Source: Formicarius rufipectus
Taxonomy: Eukaryota > Chordata > Aves > Passeriformes > Formicariidae
DNA: 64,000 bases
Reading direction: 5' to 3'
NCBI GenBank assembly: GCA_013399695.1
Contig: VXAU01001100.1
Coordinates: forward strand, 434,001-498,000
Made by a program: the position numbers and the translations under genes. Of the stretch, positions 1 through 10,783 are shown piece after piece (position 1 is the stretch's first letter; every line of letters begins with the position of its first letter). The notes under the pieces were generated by a model that was not told the DNA's origin, searched no databases, and saw only the letters and a list, made by a program, of their open reading frames with translations.

Positions 1-329
1 TTTTTTTTCTACAAAATTATTCTCTAATTTAATTGAGATTAAACATATGGTGTTGTTTTTGCTGCCTGATTAACTGCAACATTTTTTAAGAGAAAAGAAA
101 TCAAAGATATTTCAAATTAACTGTGAAAATGCTTGCCGCCAATTCTTTAACAAATATTTGAACAGACTTTTATAAGGAATTTGAAGGAAATTATAATACA
201 TATTTCTTTAGGCATTGTCATCAATCCAAAACAGTAACCTTAGGAAAGTCTGTAAAATCACATACATTGTTCTTTAATGACAGAGCCTATATCCATGGTG
301 AGGAGTGCTTGGCAAGAAAGAGTATTTTA

Positions 330-580
330 CAGAATCATGGAGTCACAGAATATGTTGAGTTGGGTGGGAACCACAAGGATCGTTGAGTCCAACTCCTGAC
401 CCCACATAGAACTATCCCCAAGAGTCACACCATGTGCCTGAGAATGTCATCCAAACGCTTCTTGAACTCTGTCAGGCTTGGTGCTGTGACCATTGCCCTT
501 GGGACCCTCTTCCTGTGCCCAACCACTCACTGGGTGAAAAACCTTTACCCAATATCTAACTTAAACCTCTCTTGATTATT
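330..580 (-). mobile_element. CR1 LINE, truncated 3' end (minus strand)
   Basis: Read on the minus strand, this is a classic avian CR1 3' untranslated end. It has a block about a gene-like unit followed by 'acagagttcaagaagcgttt', a 'ggactcaacgatccttgtgg' block and a final 'ctccatgattctgt' tail at position 330. CR1 elements are non-LTR retrotransposons that are usually 5'-truncated, and only about 250 bp remain here with no reverse transcriptase sequence. The left end is well defined by the tail. The right end (near 575-585) fades into unique sequence. It belongs to the same subfamily as the shorter copy at 25102-25203, since the two align over their last 100 bp. It is inactive. Confidence 0.87.
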
Positions 581-3214
581 TTAGCTCAGGAGCACTCCAT
601 ACTAGCAGGACCATAAGCCTTCCAGGCAGGGCTGGCTGGAACTCAGGTTGCTTTCGCTTGACAAAGAATCTCAAGTCTGTCGTGTGTGTCCTTGTAAACA
701 TACATATGCATACCAAATGTAGGAAAATGTCTGAAAAATACTGCCAGTCAGCATGGCTTGGACAGTAATAGATTGCTGCTCTCAGAAAACCTTTTAACAC
801 TTTTGCACAACCTATAAATGATATGTCATTATTATTTGATAGTACTTTATGGACACTGATGAACAGATGTGTGTGCCTTTAAAACCTGATATAAAACATT
901 ATGATAATATTCAGAAATGAAAAAAAACCACATTCTTAATCAAAAGTCATTCTATGTTTTGTTCTTTTCACCAGACCCAATGTTAAGGGATCAGACAAAG
1001 AGCTGATTTAGAGAGGAATATAAACTCAGATGACAAGTTGCATGGAAGGGCTCAGAAATCACATTTGTTTGAACTCTTAACTGTCCCTCCTTCTGTAGGG
1101 TAGATAATGCACTCATAAAAAGATATTAATGGAGGGGGGAAAAAAAGGCATAGACTCCTTCCCAGTCCTCTGTTATTCTCAGGTGCTCTTTATCCTGTGT
1201 GATTATGTACAGTGCTCCTGATATCAGGTTTACTACTGTTGTGTCTATCTAGTAACTATTTATTCAAATGCATTACAGTAGAAAAGCACTGACATATATT
1301 CATTTCATTATACGTATACATTTCAAAAGTGTTGAATTTTTAGCACTGAACACAAGTGAGCACATCAGAGACTTTTAAAGTCTCTGATGATATAAAGGCA
1401 TTACTGTCATCTTCCCGAGATACTATTTTGTGAAAATACTTTTACTATTCCTCACTCTTTTCTTATCATCTGAGACAAATATTTGGTTGCTGTCCCTGCT
1501 TAAAGAAAATATAGATATTGTGAATGCAAGCAATGAGATGACTATGGTTTCTTTATAAACTATCAGGGAACGCAACACTAATTTTCTGTTAAAAAATAGA
1601 CCTGGAATGAAAATTAAGTCATTATGCTGGCATTGTAAGTTAGGAAAGAAAAACAGGAAGATTTATAAGATATGGAAAATAGGAAAGAAACTGGACAAGT
1701 GCTTTTGTGGCCATTTTGAAGCCTAAAATATATGCAGATTGGCAAACAGAGCTTTTGTTTAAGTTAGAACTTTCTACGATCTAACTGTGTCACCTGCTTT
1801 TATATGCAGTATTTGAGACTTCTAATCTTATATTTAAAAATGGTGGAAGTTTTTATGAAGTAGAAGGGATTTTTATCAATTTTTCATTTTCATATTATAA
1901 TTATTACAGTTATTACTAATTGAATGAGCATACTTATATTGTTATGTTAATCTTATTATGCAGAGAACTTTTTAAACTATGCAAGCAGTTCAGTCCTCTC
2001 TTGTTAGTGACTCATGTATGAACTCACTCTCTTTCCCTTCAGAATTACTCCAATATGTAAACAAAAGAAAAACAGAGGGAGTGGTGGAAAACTTTATTTT
2101 CAGTCTACATGTTTTTCATGAACTTTTTGTTAAACTCTGTTTGTGTTGGTTGGGTTAATATCTGTGTCACGTGATAATTTTTTTCCATCATGATCGGAAG
2201 CTAAAAATGAATCACAAAACAATCACTAGTGACTAACAGCAATCACTCTCGTTTTTATTATCTAGTCACAACAGCAGTTAGAAAACTTGTTAGTCCCAAA
2301 TATTTTCAGAGTAACCTGGCAATTGCCAGCATTCTCAGAATAGAGAATGTGATTGAGAACGAACTACACTGTCCGTGTCCACTCACACACAGAGATGTTC
2401 ACTGCTACGTAGATCTATTCATCACAGACTGATTTTTTGCATGATGACTTTCCTATCTCACCTATTTCACCACCAGTAACAGTGGTGTAGTTTGGTGACA
2501 TTCTCATATCTAGCAAAATGACATATAAGTCCAAGTTCTGTTTGCACAAGCAAATCCCGCAGAAAAGAATTTACGTCAATGACAATGCAAAATCCATTAT
2601 CCCTTGGATTTTGCCAGTGGAAACCCCCTGGGAAGTTGGTCCTGAATGATTTTTTGTTAATTATCTCTCCTACCTGCAGTCAAACAGTGACTATTATATG
2701 TCTCCAGCAAACACCCCTGCTGAAGATCATAACGCGAACCTAAGGATGCCCTGTGCCAGGAAAGAGATCATAATCTGAATGAGGGAGTTCCCCAGCTCTT
2801 CTGGCCCTATGAATGCTTTAGGAAGGTGGTTTAAAATCTGTTTTCAAGCCATGTAAGCTGCATTTTTTTTATATATATTTGTGGCTCTGCCCTCACAAAT
2901 CTATGATTCATGACAGGAATGCAGCTTGGATCTCTTGCAATGTAAGCAGCTGCAGATACTTCAGATACTTGGGTACATGTGATCCAGCAGCTTGCTATAA
3001 ATTTGCCCCTAAAAATAAAGTAACAAGTGATTGAACAGTGATAGGAATGAAACACGGCAGTGAGTGAATGGAATGCACAAGTCCTTACCTCAGAACCTTT
3101 TATTAATGGCAATTGCTATAATTAAAACCAAAACGAAAAAAGAAACACCCCAGAATACTATCTTTGAACAAACTTGCCACAAGATTCCTTTAAAGGTGTT
3201 TTGGTGTCATCTTT
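581..3214. other. Unique AT-rich non-coding sequence
   Basis: No gene or recognisable repeat was seen apart from the short palindrome at 1363-1389. Open frames here are under 95 codons, lack domains and are what chance gives. Confidence 0.6.
1363..1389. repeat. Perfect 27-bp palindrome
   Basis: The 13-base arm catcagagacttt is followed by one central t and then its exact reverse complement. DNA could extrude a small cruciform here, or RNA could form a tight hairpin. No other feature lies next to it and no function can be assigned from sequence alone. Confidence 0.9.
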
Positions 3215-3350
3215 TCTTGTTTGGTTGGTTGGTTGGTTTGGTTGGTTTGTTTTTTGGTTTTGTTTTGGGGTTTTTAGGCTTTTGTGGGTTTTTTTTTTGT
3301 TTGTTTTTGGTTGTTTTGTTTTGTTTTGTTTGTTTTTTGGGTTTTTTTTT
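3215..3350. repeat. T/G-rich simple repeat (TTGG/TTTTG)n
   Basis: About 135 bp built almost only of T and G on the plus strand. It starts with tandem ttgg units and passes into irregular ttttg and gtttt units. Several apparent ORFs on both strands (Phe/Gly/Trp-rich or Lys/Asn/Thr-rich) are translations of this tract and are not genes. Confidence 0.92.
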
Positions 3351-6300
3351 AATATCACTGGATACTGAAATAAAGTATTTGTAGGTATGCAATGTCACTG
3401 AGCATCATATTTATGTTGTTACATCATCTGAGAGTCAACTGTATTTCCATTTTCCACAAGTGGCTTAACTAATTTGGTTTCAAATTTCCCCTAACTCTTT
3501 ACCATGTGATCAAAATAGGCAAGCAACAACCCTGAACTTTTGATATGGAAAGGATATTTTGCTGTATGACTTATCTGGAAGTTGATTGACAAATTACAGG
3601 GTAAGCAGAAGAATTCCTACAGACAACAACCAGTTTTGAATCTGTATCTGATAACTGAAAGCCACAGTTTGCACAGGCTTTTTTATTCGGATTTCTCATT
3701 CGTCTTCATTTTAAGACCAACACAGTCTGTGTTCAGTAATCTACATGGGATGAAACAGCATGTCAACATTTCCCTGAACTGATACTTCCATGTCATCCCT
3801 GTTTTCACATACAGTTTTTATATTGAATCTTGGAGGATATGGAAAATTGTAGAAGAGAGATTTCACGGTCAAATCATGTAATTAGATTAGAATCTCAGAA
3901 TACCTAACTTGGAACTTGGTTGAGAATTTCAACCAAGAGGCCAAAGAGTAAACAAAAATTGAGTTTAACTACACTCCAGGTCTCCGTTAGAGAATGGATT
4001 TTTTTTTTTTTGTAAACTGAGAGACCCATCTGAGGACCTGTAAAGCCTCCTTCCTATATGATTCCTCTTCTACAGGCCTTTTGTTTTCTCTCTCATGCAT
4101 GCACAGCAAGAACAAAAGTGAAAAACCTCGATGTTTTTGACAGGGGATATAGTAGACACAGATTTTTGAAGTACTTGTATGTCTCCCTTTGTAGTGTAGG
4201 GTGGCTGAACACGAACTCCTAATTTTTTTTTTATTTTTTTATTTTTTTTTTGGTTGAAAGGCTGGGCATTTGCTCTGAGCTCACCTCTCAGGCTCCCTCT
4301 TCATAAGAAAAAGATGAGGGCATCTCCAGAAGGTAGAATGTGCTGAGGATTGAATCACAGAGGAATGCCAATGGAAAAGCTGACTGAATGTTTAGAAACA
4401 TTTTTATTTCCTGAAGTCTTTGTTGAATTAATTATAACTCAGTCCTGACAGTGACAAAACTAATTCTGAAGTTGATTTGTTTAAAAACATATCTGCCTGG
4501 ATACAGCATATCTGATTTTCTGTTTTCTCCCTGATGCTCTGTCCTTATCTCAGTAAAATCTATGTATTGCAGTACAGTACCAATATTGCACTACTACTTC
4601 AAATAAATGTAAGATCATTTTTGCTGTTAAGGATCCTGTCCGTGTGTCTCTCATCAAATGTGCTTTGTAACTCCCTCTTTAAATATGAAAGGACGGGGGG
4701 GGGAAAATGGTGTTTATTTTGCTCTTGAATGCTGCACTAGCTGTTTAATATGTTTCTTATGAATTACCATTAAAAGAGGATTCCACATTTAAAAGGAGGT
4801 TTAAAAGGATATAGGTAAGTGTGAGTGTGGTCTTTTCAGAAGAATGTTTGATTGAAGACCTGTTTTTGGACACAAGGTAAGGAAAAAGATCACTTAACCT
4901 CACTTGAATAAGTGGAGATTAAAGGTTAAAAGCTTTAAAGCTTTAAAATGCATTAGCAACAGAACAGTAAATACAATCCATGGAGACATGGAGGAATTAG
5001 CAAAACAAATGTTAAACTAAGAAATGCACTCTAAGATTCACTGGAATCTCCATGGTAAGTCTGAATGCAGAGTACATTTAAATGTTTCACCGGTTGTTTT
5101 AAAATTGTCTTTGTATTCTTTATATTGGCTCTAATGGACATGATACGAAGCCTTTTCATTAATTATGCAAGCAACTTTTATGTAGATGTTTCCATGTTTT
5201 AACCTCTTTGGAGTTTTGCAGTTTTAAAGGGCAAATTTTACCATATACCTCATTTAATCTATTATATATTTGCTATGTTTGTACTGCTGATGTATCAGTA
5301 ATGTAGTCACAATCCTGTTCAAAAAATTCCTGTACAGTATTAGGGAAAATAGTTACTGTCATCAGTGAATAATTTTATTTTATTGTAGACACAATATAAT
5401 TTTTTATAAGTACAACATCTGCTTACTAACAGTATTTGACATAGATATTTATATTTTAACTTTTATAATGGCTACCTTGAACAAAAGCTTTGGTTCTCTC
5501 TTTACTGATTACTACAGCTCAGTAAATCCCACAGAGTGCAGAACAATTTTTGAAAACAGTTATCTCCACAAAGACGAGGGGTCATCCCAGGCAGGGCACA
5601 CCGCAACAGCTCAGTTGTAAACTAGGGAAGCTGTGTATCAACAGGGACTATCTATCTGAGGAAAGATGGAACAAAAAGTAAAATTGTAGTTTTTAACAAT
5701 TTTTACTACAGATATAGTGATAATTATATATATATATAAAAGATAAATAGCGTAATGCAAATAGTGACTATAATAGTGAATATTGAATAGCACCTGAGGT
5801 TCCACCAGGATTCTCGAACTGGCAGTCCCCAGCCAAGGCAGCCAAAATCAACACCTCTGCTTGATCTGTTGCACAAAGGGCAAAATCTTACCGATGATGG
5901 CTTTCTTGTGCTTGTAGATGCATCAGATTTGGCATTGCATCTACAGAAGTCAATCTCAAAATTTTGGTCCACTTCAATCAAATGATGACACACTGCATAG
6001 GTGAGACTACAGAGCAGAAAACACAGATTTAAAAACACAGTTTATATTCAATAGTCTGCAAGTGCAATTATAGCATACAATATTTAAAAGAATGGGAAAT
6101 TTGAAATATGTGGTAGTTTTTTGCTAGCACAAACCACACCTTTCTAAAATTTGACTTCTTAAATCTTTCAGTTAATATATAACAAACTGTTCTCATTGCA
6201 GAATGTTCAGATATAAGAGCTTCTCAAGAGTTACTGAACTTATTTTGAACTTTTATTTTCATTTAAACTCTCCATTAAGGAATTTGGGTGGGTGAGCAGA

Positions 6301-6704
6301 GTAGAAAGGCATTTGTTTAGATTCTGCTTTTAATAAAGTTTTAACACTTTGATATCAGTCTCTGATTAGATGCAGTATCCTGCATTCCAAAGTGAAGACA
6401 TTTGCTCCCTCTTTCCTTCCCCCAACATATATCTTACTTCTGTCTTTTAAGTAGAGCCCCTGATTCAGCCTAATTATTGTCATTAACAGCAGTTTCTGTA
6501 GAGCAGCATTCCTTGCTGTGGCCTCTCATTCTCAACTCAATGAAAGATTATCCTAAGACCCCATCTATTAATCCTGTTTCCAGTTATGTTGTGAGGTAGA
6601 GGGTACCAATTACCTGTGCCCACATTCTTTATTTGAAGCTTGGCTCCAAATAATGAATTTTCCTGGTTTATATCAAATTACTCTGTAAAGTGCCAAAGGA
6701 TGGG
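3351..6704. other. Unique AT-rich non-coding sequence
   Basis: No gene was supported. It contains a T-run broken by single A bases (4223-4251), a short (TA)n run near 5727-5740 and a splice-site-flanked open segment on the minus strand (5892-6006) discussed in the findings. The rest is unremarkable. Confidence 0.55.
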
Positions 6705-6935
6705 ATTCATCTGCAATGTAGATGTCTGCATCTAAGCAAGTCCTGATTCCTTTTATAGTCAATAGATATCAATAGACACTCTGAGTGTGTGATTCATCCC
6801 ATCTCAAGATAGACATCTAATTTAGGTCAGGTGACTCACTCCCTGGAAGTACTTATTGACTATAAAGGGAATCTGAATGACTAACTCAAAGATTTTTGAA
6901 GTGAGATGAGGTGAAACTCATCCTACATGCTTCAT
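6705..6935. repeat. Old foldback-like repeat with internal inverted repeat
   Basis: Arms at 6744-6764 and 6854-6874 are reverse complements at 20 of 21 positions (core tattgactataaa), separated by about 89 bp. The segment also carries tgtagatgtctgca at 6717-6730, which is one base different from a 14-mer found twice at 30991-31209. The motif gattcatc recurs inside it. This suggests a remnant of a palindromic or MITE-like dispersed repeat, but I cannot name the family. Outer boundaries are estimates. Confidence 0.55.
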
Positions 6936-9900
6936 ATATTCTGACACAACATTTTCATTACCCTTCTCATTGAACAGTTATTCTCACCACGTTTAACCCA
7001 GAGCTTGCTACCACTTTCCAGCTCTCTCTTGTTAAACCCAGTCACTAGTTTTCTCTTCAGTTTTCCCACCTGGGAAGATACTCCTTCTTGCCAGTCTTCC
7101 CTATGTAATTAATGGCTCCATTATTCATCCTTCCTTGTTTACTATCACCCAGGACTTCAGCCCTCTTATCAAATTTTATTGCATCTTTTCACGCTTGCTT
7201 CCTGAAGCAAGTTCTTCTTTTCCTTAACTCATCTTTAATTCAAAGAAACAGAACTTGTTTCTTTTCTTAATATTAGGAAATACAATAGAATTTTGAAGCT
7301 TTATAATATTTAATCACAATTAATAAGGAATAATTGATATGATTTATTTTACATTAAGAGTTATCAGCAGCCATTTAGGTGGCTGCAGCATGTGGGTTTC
7401 TAGCTATATTAATTTAGTCCTACCTCCCTCTCTGGCTACACTTATTCATCAGGGGAATCCCAGTGGAACTTGTATTTTCAAAAATAAATAATAGGTTTGA
7501 ATTTTGGCCAATGTCTTCCTCCTGTTGTGAGCAAGAGAGTTGCTGACTGAGAGTCTCAATCTCTCATGTGGTCACATAAATTAGAGTCCTGATCAACGAT
7601 GACAAGCATTCTGCTAGCTAGACAAACATCAATCTGGTTAACTCCCCTTCTTCCCACTCCTTCCTGACACAGAGGAAAGAATTGCCTTTGGAGAAAGTTT
7701 GAGATGTGTAGGTTGATTTTATTGCCATTATAATGTGGCAAGAGAATTCCAAACACCTTCAGGAGTTTATGAAAATTCCAATCAGAAAATAAACAAGCTA
7801 CACAAAGCATAAAAGGCTGGCTTTCTTGCTTGCTTTCTTTTACAATAAACAACTGAAAAACTGATTCTTATTGTTTACGATACCTTAAAAAAATTCTTCC
7901 ACGTATTCACATATTTCAGTCTGAAAGTCTGTGATTCTCAATTCTTTTAATGTAACTTCCATTAAAATAATTTTGCTTTCACCTATATGGGTAAAATGAG
8001 CAACAATGTCAAGTGTTAAAAGCTAAATCTCTGTAACCACACTGCATTGACAGAACTGAACTGTTTTCAGGTGCTGCCCTACTACTGCTCCTGTATACTC
8101 CACCATCTCATTGGAAATACATGTTGGTACTGTTTGCCATATTGTGGTGGTCAGTGCAGATCTCTGCAACATAGCTCCAAAGTTCAAGTGCAAAACACAT
8201 CTGGAGGATGTGGTCTTCCAGAAGGTTGCCTGACTTGCAAGATCAAAACAACATAAAGAAACTTTTCCTGCAGAATACAGACTTACTTCAATAATTAAGT
8301 GGATCACCATATTTAGGAGTAGAATCCCATGGGGCCTTTTTGTATTTGGTATGCAGTTCTTTCATATGCTTCTATACATCCTGTTAGTGTCATAACTAGT
8401 AAAATGATGCACAGCTTGTGGATAGCTTCTTGTAACTTAGCAGGTAGAGAGAACATCTGGAGGTGAATTCTCCTGAAGTCCTTTATTTATCAGGTATGAG
8501 TGTTTGCAATTGCTTCACTCCCTCTCAGGTTCCCACAAGCTCCTCATCAGGGGCTCCATACACTATTGTATTCATTACTAATTTAAATCACAAAGTGATG
8601 CTATCGTTCTATACAATCTGAAACCCAAGGAGAAGTATTTTTCAACCTGCCTCCTTTGTCATGTATTTCTCGTTAACCTGGTTTTATAAGCACCTTTTCA
8701 CCAAAGGGAAGAGGTATTTTATACAATTTTTTTAAGCTAGGGGACTGTTTTGAAGATTCCATATACAATTGACTTCACGAATGAAAGACTATTGTTTTGA
8801 TCCAGAAAGAGTTTATATAAGGGATAAGGAAAGTAAAATATTCTTAAGAAAACAACCCCCTCCTCTTAAGTTGTGTATCTTGGAGCATAAGGAAACATAA
8901 TCAGGATCTTCTGTTTTGAAAAGAAAAAAAAAATAGAAAGAAAACGTTCGTGTTATTAATCTAATTTTCATAGTTCATTACAGACGTTATGCAAAACTGA
9001 GAGCTGCCAAGAGCAAGTACTATTTCTGCCCAGAAAATGTACAGGCACTATATTTTAAAAGAGTAAGATACGAGGTTTGCTGTAGGATAAATATCAGTTA
9101 TTTACACTTGACTAAGGCTATACAAAACAAACAAACAAACAAAAGATCCAAAAACAACCCAAGACCCATCCAAACTCAATACCCACAGCTTTCCATTATT
9201 CCGTTCTGAAATATTGTCCTGTTTAATTATATTTTCTCTGCTTACTTTTCCTCTTTCAAGAGACCAAAGAAATTATTGTCACATTGATCCTAATGTTGAA
9301 CCTCCAATGTAGTCAGTGAAGAAATTGTTGCAATCATGGCCTATTTATTGAATCATCCTCGGACACTTATCTGCTTGCAGCTTCCTCTGAATTCCCAAGG
9401 CACTAGAGAACACTGCTCTCAAAACACTTCATTTTCAACCACTGAACAAGCTCTTTACCATCTAAGTCCAGAGAATAATCAAACAGTTCATGACAAAACT
9501 ACAGTTTCTGTTTTATCCTATAGTCTAGGTGTCAGAATAGAGCAGTTTTACTAGAACTTGTGCAGGAGCTATAATAATCCTATTCCTACAGAAAAGAATA
9601 ATTGCACCATCAACATTATCACTACTACCTGTTGCTGCTGTGTTTCAAGAGAAAGGGTGATCCATGTATTTGAATACTGAAAATTAGCATCTTAAAAGCC
9701 CACACTCAGCATCTTCACATTTACAGGTGTGCCAAAACTTCACAAATCCCTTTGGTCATCACCTTCTAAGTTCTGCTTACTTCAAAGTTCTGCAGCTTTG
9801 TATACATGTGGAAAGTATCTCATCCTTTATGGTTTAGAGGAACTCATTGCTTGTTGTTCTTTTATCTGGGCTACAGCCAAACCTCAATCAATAGATATCC

Positions 9901-10057
9901 TCAGGTGTGCTGGGTAGCCTTATGTCCCCTTGTGGGTACTATACGGCCTGCTGCTTTCTTCTCAGTACCTAAGGGAGAAGACAGAGGTTTCACTCGCCTT
10001 ATTCACTACTCCTTGACTCTTCCTATTTTTAGGAGAGAGGGACGTAGGAACATAAAA
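6936..10057. other. Unique AT-rich non-coding sequence
   Basis: No gene was supported. A short (ACAA)n microsatellite lies at 9123-9144. Open frames are at most 98 codons and have no recognisable domain. Confidence 0.6.
9123..9144. repeat. (ACAA)n microsatellite
   Basis: About five tandem acaa units. It is a simple repeat with no gene context. Confidence 0.9.
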
Positions 10058-10190
10058 TTACAGTATAATTTTGGCCAGACATGACCCCTGGAAGTTTTCA
10101 GGTCCAGTCCCTTGCACAAAGTGGGATCAACTCTGCAGTTACAAGGCTCAGGGCCTTGCATTTGAAGACAACAGATTACCTTCTGAATCC
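10058..10190 (-). mobile_element. Decayed CR1 LINE 3' fragment
   Basis: Blocks resembling the reverse complement of a CR1 3' end occur in the right order. An 'attacagtataattttgg' tail-proximal block comes first, then 'ggtccagtcccttg', 'aaagtgggatcaactctgca' and 'ggctcagggccttg'. It is much more diverged than the copies at 18159 and 55262, so it is probably an older insertion. The similarity fades after about 10190. The overlapping 123-codon open frame (10071-10442) is a by-product of this fragment and its flank. Confidence 0.6.
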
Positions 10191-10689
10191 TGCCTAGCAG
10201 GTCACCCTTTGCTTGGATTATTCATTCCCCATATTCAGAAACAATCTCCACTTGATATATGCCTAACACATATATTTCCACCTTTGTGTCATTATCAATT
10301 GCCAGCTAAAAAGGGAAACATGCAGCCCTTTATATTACTTAGGATTTTCATCTCTTCCATTTCTCTCAAGCAACCAACATACATTTTCACCTTCATTTAT
10401 CCTGGTCAAATGAAATTTCTGATAATCTTTGTTTTATTTTGAGTTCCAAAATATATTTGTCAATAGCTTGTAAACATAATTAACTTATTTATAGTAATGG
10501 CTACAGTGAATCTGCTATTGAAAGTTCAGCTTTAGGAATTGGTCACCACACACTTCAATTTAAAAAATCAGTTTAAAAAGCCTGAAATAAGACATGCCCA
10601 ATTTGTCATATCTATACTTGTGGAATATAGCCTTACTGACTTGCAGAAGATCAATGTACAAAACCTCTGTGCATCTATTGTAAAGAATA

Positions 10690-10783
10690 CAGTGTAAGAA
10701 CAGCCATACTGAATATGACCACAGATCCTCCTAACACAGTAACCTGTCCAGCACAGAACACTGTCACAAACTGTGGCCAATGA
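10690..10783. mobile_element. Possible ancient amniote LINE-derived fragment
   Basis: The sequence runs 'aacagccatactgaatatga', then 'ccacagatcctcctaacaca', then 'gtaacctgtccagcac' and 'gtggccaatg'. This order resembles an old interspersed repeat seen in many sauropsid genomes, which I recall as a CR1/L3-type tail with 'catactgggtcagacc...cagtatcctgtc...cagtggccaatg'. The identification is from memory of the family and not from a search. Divergence is high. Confidence 0.45.

Noticed and set aside
3064..3398. Several overlapping open frames rich in Phe/Gly/Trp or Lys/Asn/Thr
   Set aside because: They are translations of the T/G-rich simple repeat at 3215-3350.
10071..10442. 123-codon plus-strand open frame
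   Set aside because: Its first third is antisense to a decayed CR1 end and the rest has no recognisable feature.
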